A DNA stretch of 9,736 bases from SKLM01 sp964450435 (GTDB lineage: Bacteria; Chloroflexota; Anaerolineae; B4-G1): contig CAYVCX010000085.1 of assembly GCA_964450435.1 (NCBI GenBank), forward strand, positions 1 through 9,736, given 5' to 3'. The notes under the pieces were generated by a model that saw nothing but the letters and a program-made list of their open reading frames with translations, made no database searches and was not told the origin of the DNA. How positions within the stretch are numbered: the stretch's first letter is position 1; each line of letters begins with the position of its first letter. The position numbers and the translations under genes were made by a program. This document shows positions 1 to 6,844 of this stretch, in pieces.

Positions 1-425
1 GGTGCCCGGGCCTGAGGCGTGGCCCGGAAGACCTGGCCGCCCGCTGCCCTGCCTATGTATGCGCGGACACGCCAGCGGGAGCCGCGCTCTGCGTCGTGAC
101 AGGGCACCGAGGGACGCCAGCGTACGCCGGCGGTTCTGGTTGGCTCTTCCGCCTGCCTCGAGATCCTCAGGCGACGGCGGGAAACGATCGGGACGGCATT
201 GGAAGGCCCACGGAGTTGCACAGGTGGCCCACGTACTACAGGCTGAGAGGTGGTTCGCCACGGTGTGGCAGGAGGGCAGGAGGGGCTGGCAAGGCTCTGT
301 GGCTCCTCGACAGCCCCCGGGGCCGTTGTCAGTCCGAGGCGGGCCGGGCGAACGAGCGCCGACTCAGACCTGGGTTTCTCAAGATGTCTCTGGATCTCCT
401 CCGTGTGTCTTTCGAGGGCTTTCGG
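1..425. other. Region with no assignable gene, downstream of gabT-like gene
   Basis: This stretch follows the stop codon of the gabT-like gene. I see no RNA gene, no recognisable protein domain and no hairpin followed by a T-run that would make a clear intrinsic terminator. It is very GC-rich, so several frames are open by composition: the plus-strand frame from base 2 to 442, and the minus-strand gabT frame continued past its TAG as far as the window edge. The conceptual translations are rich in Pro, Arg, Ser and Gly and do not resemble a family I know. The gene to the left, if any, lies outside the window. Confidence 0.5.
6..27. repeat. Short GC-rich inverted repeat (7-bp stem)
   Basis: CCGGGCC at 6-12 is the exact reverse complement of GGCCCGG at 21-27, leaving an 8-base loop. 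No T-run follows on either strand within the visible bases, so calling it a terminator is not justified. In such GC-rich DNA a 7-bp stem can arise by chance. Confidence 0.35.
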
Positions 426-1700
426 CTACGCGACCTCGTTGAGCGCTTGTTCGAACACCTTCAGGGCGTGATCGATCTGATCCTCCATCACCGTCAAGGG
501 GGGAATCCAGCGCACGGTGTTGCCATAAGGACCGCAGGTGAGGAGAATCAGGTTTCTATCCAGACACGCTTTCCTCAGAGCCTTGGCGGTCTCGGTGGCG
601 GGCGAGCCGTCGGGCCTGGTGAACTCGGAGGCTACCATCAAGCCCAGACCTCTGACGTCGCCGATGATGGGGAATCGCGTTTGCAGGCTGCGCAAGCGGT
701 CCATAAGATAGGCCCCCATCACGCTGGCGTTCTCCAGCAAGGCTTCGTCCCGGATCACGCGGATAGTCTCTGCTGCCGCGGCACAGGCCACGGCGTTCCC
801 TCCGTAGGTCCCGCCGTGGGTGCCAGGCATCCATTTCTCCATCAGTTCCTGGGATGCGGCCACACCGGACAGGGGCAGACCGGAGGCCAGACCTTTGGCG
901 ACGGTCATCACGTCCGGACGGACCCCGAAGTGCTCAGTGGCGAACCACCGCCCGGTGCGTCCAAAGCCGGACTGAATCTCGTCGGCGATGAGCAGGATGC
1001 CGTGTTCGTCACAGATGCGACGCAGCCCGGTCAGAAAGCCGTTGGGCGGTACCACATACCCACCCTCTCCCAGGACAGGTTCGACGATCATAGCCGCGGT
1101 TTCCTGCGGTGCGGTCTGGGTGTGAAGGAGATGCTCCAGCTCGTTGAGGCAGAACTTTGTGGCCTCCTCGGGCTCCCAGCCGTAGCGGTAGGCATAGGGA
1201 AAGGGGGCGACGAAGACGCCGGGGGGCAGAGGCTGATAGCCGAGGCGGTAGATGGTCTTCGACGTGGTGAGCGCCATGGTCATGGCCGTTCGGCCGTGGA
1301 AGCTCCCCTGGAACACGATCACGTTTGTTCGCCCTGTGGCGTGCTTTGCGAGCTTGACGGCGCCTTCGACGGCCTCGGCGCCGCTGTTGGAGAAGAAGAA
1401 GCTGTCGAGTCCCTCCGGGGCAATGGCCTGCAGTTCCTGCACCAACTCCAGAAGCGGCGGGTGAAACACGATGTTCACCTGACCGTGGAGAAGCTTCGCA
1501 GCCTGGTCCTGGACTGCCTTGACTATCCGTGGATGGCAGTGTCCGGTGTTTGTAACACCGATGCCGCTGGAGAAATCGAGGTACTGTGTGCCATCGGTAT
1601 GATAGACGTAGGATCCCTCTCCTCGCTGGGCGACAATGGGCGTGTAGCGGCTCCAGACGGGAGAGACGAGAGATTCGGCCTTGGTTGTCTTTGTGTTCAT
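426..1700 (-). CDS. gabT: Class III aminotransferase, 4-aminobutyrate aminotransferase type
   Basis: A 424-residue PLP-dependent class III aminotransferase, probably moving the amino group of GABA or a similar omega-amino acid to 2-oxoglutarate and giving succinate semialdehyde; cytoplasmic. Seen: SNSGAEA at 104-110 (PLP phosphate cup), FHGRT at 134-138, VEPVLGEGG from 206, DEIQSGFGRTG at 240-250 (Asp240 contacts the pyridine nitrogen), the Schiff-base lysine Lys269 in TVAKG, GGTYGGN around Thr298, and VRWIPPL with Arg397. Known: E. coli GabT is 426 residues and uses Arg141, Glu211, Lys268 and Arg398; Arg137, Glu207, Lys269 and Arg397 here sit in equivalent places. The ATG start is supported by GAGGA at 1708-1712, seven bases upstream. 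The stop is TAG. It is the last gene of the visible cluster, 203 bases after the AOR gene. Acetylornithine, beta-alanine or another omega-amine transaminase remains possible, so the class is firm and the substrate is not. Confidence 0.85.
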   Translation of the reverse strand: MNTKTTKAESLVSPVWSRYTPIVAQRGEGSYVYHTDGTQYLDFSSGIGVTNTGHCHPRIVKAVQDQAAKLLHGQVNIVFHPPLLELVQELQAIAPEGLDSFFFSNSGAEAVEGAVKLAKHATGRTNVIVFQGSFHGRTAMTMALTTSKTIYRLGYQPLPPGVFVAPFPYAYRYGWEPEEATKFCLNELEHLLHTQTAPQETAAMIVEPVLGEGGYVVPPNGFLTGLRRICDEHGILLIADEIQSGFGRTGRWFATEHFGVRPDVMTVAKGLASGLPLSGVAASQELMEKWMPGTHGGTYGGNAVACAAAAETIRVIRDEALLENASVMGAYLMDRLRSLQTRFPIIGDVRGLGLMVASEFTRPDGSPATETAKALRKACLDRNLILLTCGPYGNTVRWIPPLTVMEDQIDHALKVFEQALNEVA

Positions 1701-1903
1701 AGGTTTATCCTCGTGGATTGGTAAGCAGGTCTCGCTCGAATTGGTTGGGTAGCTCCGTTGACGGTGATAGTCAGTGCGTCGGTCCGGCGGAAGCCGCGGG
1801 CAGCTCGGCGCTTTCTTCAGCTACGGGAGAACAGAGTGTTCCAGAAGAGGCGACGGGTGTCCCTGAGCGCGGACTATCTGCCGACGTACGCGAAGGGTGA
1901 ACT
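1701..1903. other. 203-base spacer between AOR and gabT-like genes
   Basis: I see no gene in this spacer. Nearest the gabT-like start lies its ribosome site, GAGGA at 1708-1712 on the minus strand. A 5-bp inverted repeat (see 1829-1841) sits about 130 bases upstream of that start. No convincing -35/-10 pair is visible on the minus strand, so whether gabT has its own promoter cannot be decided. After the AOR stop its frame closes again within ten codons at a second TAG. Confidence 0.5.
1829..1841. promoter_or_regulatory. Inverted repeat GAACA-N3-TGTTC, possible operator
   Basis: GAACA at 1829-1833 and TGTTC at 1837-1841 form an exact 5-bp inverted repeat around GAG. The size and spacing suit a dimeric repressor site upstream of the gabT-like gene, but it is one short repeat with no second copy that I found, so it may be chance. 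Confidence 0.2.
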
Positions 1904-3634
1904 CTACCACCCACGGCGAGCATAGTAATCCTCCAGCATGTTGTCGAGCTCCTCCTGGCTCAGCGACTGTCCACCGGGCTCGAGCGGCTCTGTCAGCAAG
2001 CGATCGGGCAGCGTGTCGTCATCAGGCGTCATGCCCTCGCGGAGGTTGTAGGCGCGGATGGTATCGGCGATACGGGCCGACAGGGCCTGGAGTGCTTGCC
2101 TGTCCATCTCCAGGCCCGTCAGTCGGTGGATGACGACGGGCAGCTCGTCCCATCCGATCATGTCGCGGTAGAAGCGGCAGAAGATGAGGGTGTCGAATAT
2201 CGTGTGCCGGTCCTCAAAATCGAGGACGAGGTCGGCCTTCCCTTCGACCGCCTGGGGGTCGACCCAACCGGCGAGCTCCGCCTTGTAGACGGTGGCTCTG
2301 AGATGGCACGCGCCTCGGTCTGAGATGGCATAGGCGAGACCCATCCCCTTCAGCGCGCGGGGTTCGTATCCGGCGGGCTCCATACCTTTGACGTGAATGG
2401 CCAGGTCCTCGAGGCCCAATGCCTCGCTGGCTTTTCGAACTCCCTGGGCCAGCAACTCGCCGACATCTTTTCGTTCCGCGATGTGGTGGAGGAGAGCGGC
2501 GATGGCATCGACATCGCCGTAATCGATGTCGACGTCAAGGGCGCCGCGCCGAGAGGCCTCAATGGCAAATCCAGCCAGGTTGCCTGCCGTGATGGTGTCG
2601 ATTCCGAGGCGGTCGCACAAGTCGTTGAGATAGGCGATCTCCGCCAGGTCGTCGACGGCGCACAACCCTCCGAAGGCGTAGATGGTCTCGTACTCGGGGC
2701 CCTCGAGGGTGAGGCCGGCGTGTCTTCCCTCCCGCACCGTGCTCAGCTTGCGGCAGGCGATGAAGCAGCCGTGACATGCACGATGTCGGGGTTGGAAGCG
2801 CTCCACCATAGTCTCGGCGCTGATGTCCTCCCAGAAAGGGACCTTCCCGCGTGACCAGTAGTAGCTGGGGAAGGCACCGGCAGTGTTGGTGAAGGACACT
2901 ACCATGGGCGTCCCGAGCTCGCGATACGCCTGAACCCCTGCGTCGTCCTGGCCGCGCTCGCGCAATTCATTATTGAACGCTCTCACGCCCTCCGGATCGA
3001 ACAGCGGTCGCTCCGCCGCGCCGTGGAAGACGATGCCCTTGAGCCGTTTCGAGCCCATCACGGCCCCCATCCCGGTCCGGCCACAGACGTGCCCCCGGTC
3101 ATTGCCCACCACGGAGAACGGGACTCGGTTCTCACCTGCGGGACCGATGACGATCGCCTTGGCGCCGCGGGCATCGACAGCTTCCTCCAGCGCCTTCTCC
3201 GCGTCGTAGGTGTCCCGGCTCCAGAACTCCTCCGCGTCGTGGAACGCGACCCCCTGGTCGCTGATGGCGAGATAGACTGGAGGGTCGGAGGCGCCTTCGA
3301 TGAGGATGGCGTCGTATCCCGCGGCATCAATCTGAGGCGCGACGTGGCCACCGGAGTATGTCTCGCCAAAGACGCCGGTGAGCGGGGACTTCGCAAACAG
3401 CCCGTGGCGTCCCGCGGGAGACAGGCCGCTTCCAGTTGCCGGGCCGGTGGCGACGATGAGCGGGCTCTCGGGCGCCAAGGGGTCGACGCCTGTGGGGGCC
3501 CTCTCCAGCAGCAGGTGAGCAGCTAATCCCTTGCCGCCGAGATAGCGGCTCAGGATCTCATCGGGCAGGTGCTCATCAGCCCAGGTGTGTTCCGTGAGAT
3601 CAATCTGCAGCAGTCGGTTGTGGAACCCTTTCAT
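1904..3634 (-). CDS. aor: Aldehyde:ferredoxin oxidoreductase (tungsten AOR family)
   Basis: A 576-residue AOR-family enzyme that oxidises an aldehyde to the carboxylic acid and passes two electrons to ferredoxin, using a tungsten bis-pterin and one [4Fe-4S] cluster; cytoplasmic. Seen: an N-terminal AOR domain starting MKGFHNRLLQIDL with LGGKG at 32-36 and GPATGSG at 64-70; the cluster cysteines in CHGCFIAC, that is Cys287, Cys290 and Cys294, with the fourth at Cys486 in DTLIFC; GPEYET at 312-317; and DRGACH ending at His444. Known: Pyrococcus furiosus AOR (about 605 residues) binds its cluster with Cys288, 291, 295 and 494, a very close match. The start is backed by GGAGAGGAG at 3639-3647, just upstream of the ATG; the stop is TAG. 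It lies between two aminotransferases, which suggests that its aldehyde comes from a transamination, for example succinate semialdehyde. The substrate is inference. No pterin or tungsten maturation gene is in the window. Confidence 0.92.
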   Translation of the reverse strand: MKGFHNRLLQIDLTEHTWADEHLPDEILSRYLGGKGLAAHLLLERAPTGVDPLAPESPLIVATGPATGSGLSPAGRHGLFAKSPLTGVFGETYSGGHVAPQIDAAGYDAILIEGASDPPVYLAISDQGVAFHDAEEFWSRDTYDAEKALEEAVDARGAKAIVIGPAGENRVPFSVVGNDRGHVCGRTGMGAVMGSKRLKGIVFHGAAERPLFDPEGVRAFNNELRERGQDDAGVQAYRELGTPMVVSFTNTAGAFPSYYWSRGKVPFWEDISAETMVERFQPRHRACHGCFIACRKLSTVREGRHAGLTLEGPEYETIYAFGGLCAVDDLAEIAYLNDLCDRLGIDTITAGNLAGFAIEASRRGALDVDIDYGDVDAIAALLHHIAERKDVGELLAQGVRKASEALGLEDLAIHVKGMEPAGYEPRALKGMGLAYAISDRGACHLRATVYKAELAGWVDPQAVEGKADLVLDFEDRHTIFDTLIFCRFYRDMIGWDELPVVIHRLTGLEMDRQALQALSARIADTIRAYNLREGMTPDDDTLPDRLLTEPLEPGGQSLSQEELDNMLEDYYARRGW

Positions 3635-3645
3635 GTTGCTCCTCT

Positions 3646-3656
3646 CCGGGACCCGG
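3646..3656. repeat. Palindrome CCGGG-A-CCCGG touching the AOR ribosome site
   Basis: CCGGG at 3646-3650 and CCCGG at 3652-3656 are reverse complements around one base. On the minus strand the palindrome overlaps the first two bases of the AOR Shine-Dalgarno stretch (3639-3647). Alone it cannot fold as a hairpin because the loop is one base, but it could serve as a protein site or pair within the leader. Confidence 0.25.
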
Positions 3657-3684
3657 CGCTCGGCAAGGCCCCGCTTACTTCCAG

Positions 3685-3722
3685 GGGCAGGGTGTTGGAT
3701 CCCGATTTCGGCATCCCTGCCC
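3685..3722 (-). promoter_or_regulatory. 8-bp-stem hairpin between HemL-like and AOR genes
   Basis: GGGCAGGG at 3685-3692 is the exact reverse complement of CCCTGCCC at 3715-3722. The 22-base interior itself holds CCGATTTCGG (3702-3711), so the RNA could form a stacked inner hairpin. It lies 45 bases after the HemL-like stop and about 50 bases before the AOR start. No T-run follows on the minus strand, so a classical intrinsic terminator is unlikely; partial attenuation or protection of the transcript end are alternatives. Its function is inference. Confidence 0.45.
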
Positions 3723-3766
3723 GCGGTACCGCATGCGGTTGTGGTTGTGGGCAGCGCGCAAGGGCG

Positions 3767-5086
3767 CTACTGGCCAGCTGTGGCTGCCTCTACTGCCTCC
3801 TGGAATGCCGTCAGGGTGTACTCTATCTCCTCATCACCGTGCTCGTGACAGAGATACCACGGCTCCTCAACGGCCGGGTCGGGCATGACCCCGCGATGCA
3901 CCAGTTCCTGGAACAGGCGACTGTAGAGCTCGCCATCCACGGTTTCCTTGTAGGCCCGGTAGTCCAAGGGGGCTTCGTCGGTGCCAAGAAGAACGCCGAA
4001 CATGGAGGGTAAGCCGGATAAGCAGTGGGGAATGGCGCTCTGGCGGAGTATGTCCCGGATACCGTCCATCAGCTTCTCTCCCTGGCGGAAGATGGACTCC
4101 AGCACGGACTCCTGCTCCAGGAATTCGAGGGTAGCGTCTGCGGCGGTGACTCCTACGACATTCGCGGAGTAGGTCCCGCCGTGAGCCACGAGCCCGGGCT
4201 GGATCGTCATCATGACGTCGTTCTTACCGGCGATGGCAGCGATGGGGAACCCATTCCCCAAGCTCTTAGCATAGGTTACCAGATCCGCCTGAATCCCGAA
4301 GTACTCCTGGGCACCCCCGTTGGCGATTCGGAAGCCGGTCTTGACCTCATCCATAACCATCACGATGCCGTAGTCGTCGCAGAGCTCACGGATCTTCTCG
4401 AGGAACCCCGGTGCCGGCATCATGCTGGACATATTCCCGACCATGGGTTCAACGAAGACAGCGGCCAGTTCGTGCCACCTGGCGTCGATGGTCTCTTCGA
4501 GCCGCTCGAGATCGTTGTACGGGAGGGTGATTATGTAGTCGTTGATCCCGCGGGGAATGCCAGATGTGGTCGGCACAGGGATGGGACTGCGCGTCGATCC
4601 CAGGGTACTAGGGGGAGTAAACGAGCTGCTGTACATGAAGTAGTCAGCCTGCCCATGGTACTGACCTTCGAACTTGATGTACTTCTCGCGGTTTGTGTGC
4701 GCCCGGGCGATGCGCAGCGCGTGCATCGTGGCCTCGCTCCCCGTGTTCGTCAGGCGCACCTTGTCGACGTTGCAGAGGCGGGTGATGCGCTCACACAGGG
4801 ATATCTCGTGCGCGGTGGTCATAGCGAAGATGTTGCCGCCTTCGAGGGCCTTTCGGACGCGATCCACCACGACGGGATGCGCGTGGCCGAGAATGATGGG
4901 GCCGAAGGCAAGGCGATAGTCGATGTACTCGCGGCCATCGGCGTCCCAGATGCGGGCTCCTTCTCCTCTATCGATCACGAGCGTATCCTCGTCGCCCCAA
5001 TGGCGGAAGTTTGAGTTCACGCCGTGGGGTATGATCTCCTTCGCTCGAAGAAAGAGCGAATGAGTCTTTGAATTCTGCAGTCCCAT
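3767..5086 (-). CDS. Class III PLP enzyme, glutamate-1-semialdehyde aminomutase-like
   Basis: A 439-residue fold-type I PLP enzyme of class III, closest in its motifs to the HemL group. Seen: LTNTGSEAT at 112-120, YHGQAD at 143-148, FVEPMVGNM from 211, DEVKTGFR at 246-253, YAKSLGNGFP at 272-281 with the Schiff-base Lys274, and HGGTYSAN at 302-309. Known: true heme-pathway HemL usually has a Gly-Gly-Gly stretch after the lysine and a leucine after GT in the later motif (GTLSGN); here these are KSLGNG and GTYSAN. That, and the lack of heme genes nearby, suggests a paralogue: a catabolic transaminase or aminomutase of unknown substrate. The start has the best ribosome site in the window. It ends with TAG, 132 bases before the AOR gene, and follows the MttB-like gene by 86 bases. 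The family is firm; the reaction is not. Confidence 0.85.
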   Translation of the reverse strand: MGLQNSKTHSLFLRAKEIIPHGVNSNFRHWGDEDTLVIDRGEGARIWDADGREYIDYRLAFGPIILGHAHPVVVDRVRKALEGGNIFAMTTAHEISLCERITRLCNVDKVRLTNTGSEATMHALRIARAHTNREKYIKFEGQYHGQADYFMYSSSFTPPSTLGSTRSPIPVPTTSGIPRGINDYIITLPYNDLERLEETIDARWHELAAVFVEPMVGNMSSMMPAPGFLEKIRELCDDYGIVMVMDEVKTGFRIANGGAQEYFGIQADLVTYAKSLGNGFPIAAIAGKNDVMMTIQPGLVAHGGTYSANVVGVTAADATLEFLEQESVLESIFRQGEKLMDGIRDILRQSAIPHCLSGLPSMFGVLLGTDEAPLDYRAYKETVDGELYSRLFQELVHRGVMPDPAVEEPWYLCHEHGDEEIEYTLTAFQEAVEAATAGQ

Positions 5087-5091
5087 TACAG

Positions 5092-5100
5092 ACCTCCTTA
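5092..5100 (-). promoter_or_regulatory. Consensus Shine-Dalgarno for the HemL-like gene
   Basis: On the minus strand the sequence reads TAAGGAGGT, fully complementary to the 16S rRNA tail, ending five bases before the ATG at 5086. It fixes the start and predicts strong translation compared with the weak site of the MttB-like gene. Confidence 0.85.
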
Positions 5101-5125
5101 GGTTGAAGTTCCATCACCATCGGCC

Positions 5126-5140
5126 CAGAGCACCGCTCTG
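5126..5140 (-). promoter_or_regulatory. 6-bp-stem hairpin before the HemL-like gene
   Basis: CAGAGC at 5126-5131 and GCTCTG at 5135-5140 are exact reverse complements around a three-base loop. The hairpin lies in the 86-base spacer after the MttB-like stop and ends about 25 bases before the Shine-Dalgarno. No T-run follows on the minus strand. It could shield or separate the two messages; this is inference. Confidence 0.4.
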
Positions 5141-5172
5141 CGCCTCGATTAGACGCACGTTACTTGCGGGCG

Positions 5173-6639
5173 TCAGGCGATGGAGTTCATCTCTCGATCG
5201 GCAGAGGCGACGATGTCGTCCAGCTCTGCCTGTACGTGTGGACTCAACGGCTGGGGACCGGGCTGCTCGAGAATCTGCTGCACCCGAGCACGAGCCACTG
5301 CCACTGGGCCCCGGGCATCGGTTCTCCCTTCGCGTCGAGTCTCCAGAACAAGATCCGAGAGGGGAATCTCTCGCATGTGTCTGAGCGTATGTTCGGCGGT
5401 AAGATAGTGTCCCCTCGGGCCGACCTCCTCGATCACGTCCAGGGCGAGCGTTTCATCATTCACCTCAAGGCCACGGGCAGCCACCCGGTCGCTGAAGAAC
5501 AGGTCAGCGTCGAGGATGAGGTTCTCCAGGCGCAAGGTGGTCACGGATGCCATGCCCCCGAGGCCAACCACCATCTCGGACCCGAGGAGGGCGCTCAGCA
5601 GGCAACTCCGTCCGTGCTCCTTCGCCGACTGCCACCCTGGTTCGTGGGCATCGGTGCCGAACCCATTGCCCAGACAGGGGAGCCCCTGCGCATGAGCGAG
5701 CTCCATAGCGGCGCCAAACAGCGGGTCGGCCAGCGGGGTGTGCATGAGGTAGTCGGCGGTTCGAGGGTCCATGGTCGCGACAGGCATTGAATGAAAGACG
5801 GGTGCGCCAGGGTAGGCCAGTTGGATCAGCGTGATACCGCTTATGACCGCGGCGTTGCCGACCACGAGCGACCCGGCGGGGGTGGCAGGGCCGGTGGACA
5901 TCATCGTGGGCATAGCCATGAAGCCGACGGGAAGGCCAGCCTGAGCAAGAACCAAGGCGGTCTCCAGTCCTTCCCTGTCCTGCCCGAGGGGATCTATGCA
6001 GCACACCAGGGCGGACAGGGGCGGCCGCTGACGGAGCGTCCCAGGGTTGCCGCTGATCACCTTCGCCATCTCGAGGGCGTAGCGTGCTGAGGTCTCTCCC
6101 ATCACGCTTTCCGTTTGCACGTGTTTGCGGCAGTTCGCGAACGCGGCGTGCAACTCGTGCAAGGGGGCGCTGCGGCCGTAATCTGAGGCACTGGCCATAG
6201 GCCAATAGAACGCGACGGCCTCCAGCTCATCGGCTATCCGGGCGGACCTGACAACGTCGGCCTTGAGGGCGCGGCGCCTCTGCCCGGTGTCGAAATCTAT
6301 CGCGTGGGGGAAGCAACCGTCAGTGGAGAAGAAGGTGTGATTTTCCCGTAGCTGAACGTCGTAGCGGGGGTCGCGGCCCGCCAGCCTGAAGTAACGGGGT
6401 GCGGTCGCCAGGGCTCGACTGACCAACTCAGGCGGGATACGCACCACTTGCGCGTCGAAGTCGACGTCGGCCCCGTGATCGCTGAACAACTCCAGCGCAC
6501 TGCGAAGCGGGAATTGGACGCCGGTCTCCTCCAGTACCTCCAGAGTCGCATCGACGAGCTGATTGAGCTGGTCGTCCGTGAGAACACGCCACGGATGCCT
6601 GGAGCTTATGGAGGCGATGGGATCGTGGTTCTGCGTCAT
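5173..6639 (-). CDS. MttB-superfamily methyltransferase homologue, non-pyrrolysine
   Basis: A 488-residue member of the trimethylamine methyltransferase (MttB) superfamily. Known: these TIM-barrel enzymes move a methyl group from a methylamine or quaternary amine to a corrinoid protein; the pyrrolysine-free members MtgB, MtpB, MtcB and MtyB use glycine betaine, proline betaine, carnitine and gamma-butyrobetaine. Seen: the family stretch STGPATPAG at 248-256, PGAPVFHSMP at 277-286 and Asp291, FGTDAHEPGWQ at 327-337 with Glu341 just after, and GLGGMAS at 359-365 followed by a conserved acidic segment. The frame has no internal amber codon and ends with TGA, so there is no pyrrolysine. There is no corrinoid-protein gene beside it. 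The ribosome site is weak (GACGAG well upstream), so the start at 6639 is less certain than the others. The family is firm; substrate and even methyl transfer are inference. Confidence 0.87.
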   Translation of the reverse strand: MTQNHDPIASISSRHPWRVLTDDQLNQLVDATLEVLEETGVQFPLRSALELFSDHGADVDFDAQVVRIPPELVSRALATAPRYFRLAGRDPRYDVQLRENHTFFSTDGCFPHAIDFDTGQRRRALKADVVRSARIADELEAVAFYWPMASASDYGRSAPLHELHAAFANCRKHVQTESVMGETSARYALEMAKVISGNPGTLRQRPPLSALVCCIDPLGQDREGLETALVLAQAGLPVGFMAMPTMMSTGPATPAGSLVVGNAAVISGITLIQLAYPGAPVFHSMPVATMDPRTADYLMHTPLADPLFGAAMELAHAQGLPCLGNGFGTDAHEPGWQSAKEHGRSCLLSALLGSEMVVGLGGMASVTTLRLENLILDADLFFSDRVAARGLEVNDETLALDVIEEVGPRGHYLTAEHTLRHMREIPLSDLVLETRREGRTDARGPVAVARARVQQILEQPGPQPLSPHVQAELDDIVASADREMNSIA

Positions 6640-6658
6640 TGTCGATCTGTCTCGTCAC

Positions 6659-6676
6659 GTGCCACGGGAATGGCAC
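6659..6676 (-). promoter_or_regulatory. Leader hairpin 2 of the MttB-like gene (6-bp stem)
   Basis: GTGCCA at 6659-6664 and TGGCAC at 6671-6676 are exact reverse complements around a six-base loop. The hairpin ends about 20 bases before the MttB-like ATG, in front of its weak ribosome site, and follows hairpin 1 with only one base between them. Confidence 0.45.
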
Positions 6677-6677
6677 A

Positions 6678-6707
6678 ACCCGGCCCGATAGCTCACGCTG
6701 GCCGGGT
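6678..6707 (-). promoter_or_regulatory. Leader hairpin 1 of the MttB-like gene (8-bp stem)
   Basis: ACCCGGCC at 6678-6685 and GGCCGGGT at 6700-6707 are exact reverse complements with a 14-base loop. It is the upstream member of a tandem pair. No T-run follows on the minus strand. It may attenuate transcription from the transport genes into the enzyme genes; this is inference. Confidence 0.45.
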
Positions 6708-6844
6708 GAGCAAAGGAGCGTGACATCGTGAACACAGCAGGGGCCAGCCAGACCGATGGACGTGACTCTGAAGTCAAGATGTAGCGCAGAGATTGAGCGC
6801 CAAGGAACGGGCGCACCAAAGCCACAGCCCCTGCCTGACCTATC

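Larger units (their letters stand above)
6640..6844 (-). other. 205-base spacer and leader of the MttB-like gene
   Basis: No gene is supported here. On the minus strand it separates ecfT from the MttB-like gene and holds two neighbouring perfect hairpins close to the downstream start (listed separately). A TTGACT hexamer reads on the minus strand at 6772-6777, but nothing like a -10 box lies 16-18 bases further on, so I do not call a promoter. I recognised no cobalamin, SAM or other known riboswitch core. Confidence 0.45.

Noticed and set aside
2..442. 146-codon GTG-started plus-strand frame at the left end, convergent with gabT
   Set aside because: It is Pro, Arg and Gly rich, without a recognisable motif or clear ribosome site, and it overlaps the end of the real gene. 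GC composition explains it.
96..1724. 542-codon open frame on the plus strand opposite the gabT-like gene
   Set aside because: It runs in codon register opposite a clearly conserved aminotransferase. Such frames stay open because the sense gene avoids the codons TTA, CTA and TCA. Its translation shows no family features.
4025..5014. 329-codon plus-strand frame opposite the HemL-like gene
   Set aside because: It is an in-register antisense shadow of a gene with all the PLP motifs, and it has no plausible domain.
5164..5790. 208-codon plus-strand frame opposite the MttB-like gene
   Set aside because: It is in register with and antisense to a conserved gene; its composition mirrors the sense gene.
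5173..6639. Pyrrolysine-containing methyltransferase
   Set aside because: There is no in-frame amber codon and the stop is TGA, so this is a pyrrolysine-free homologue.
6749..6777. TTGACT hexamer as a -35 box for the MttB-like gene
   Set aside because: No TATAAT-like sequence lies 16-18 bases downstream on the minus strand.
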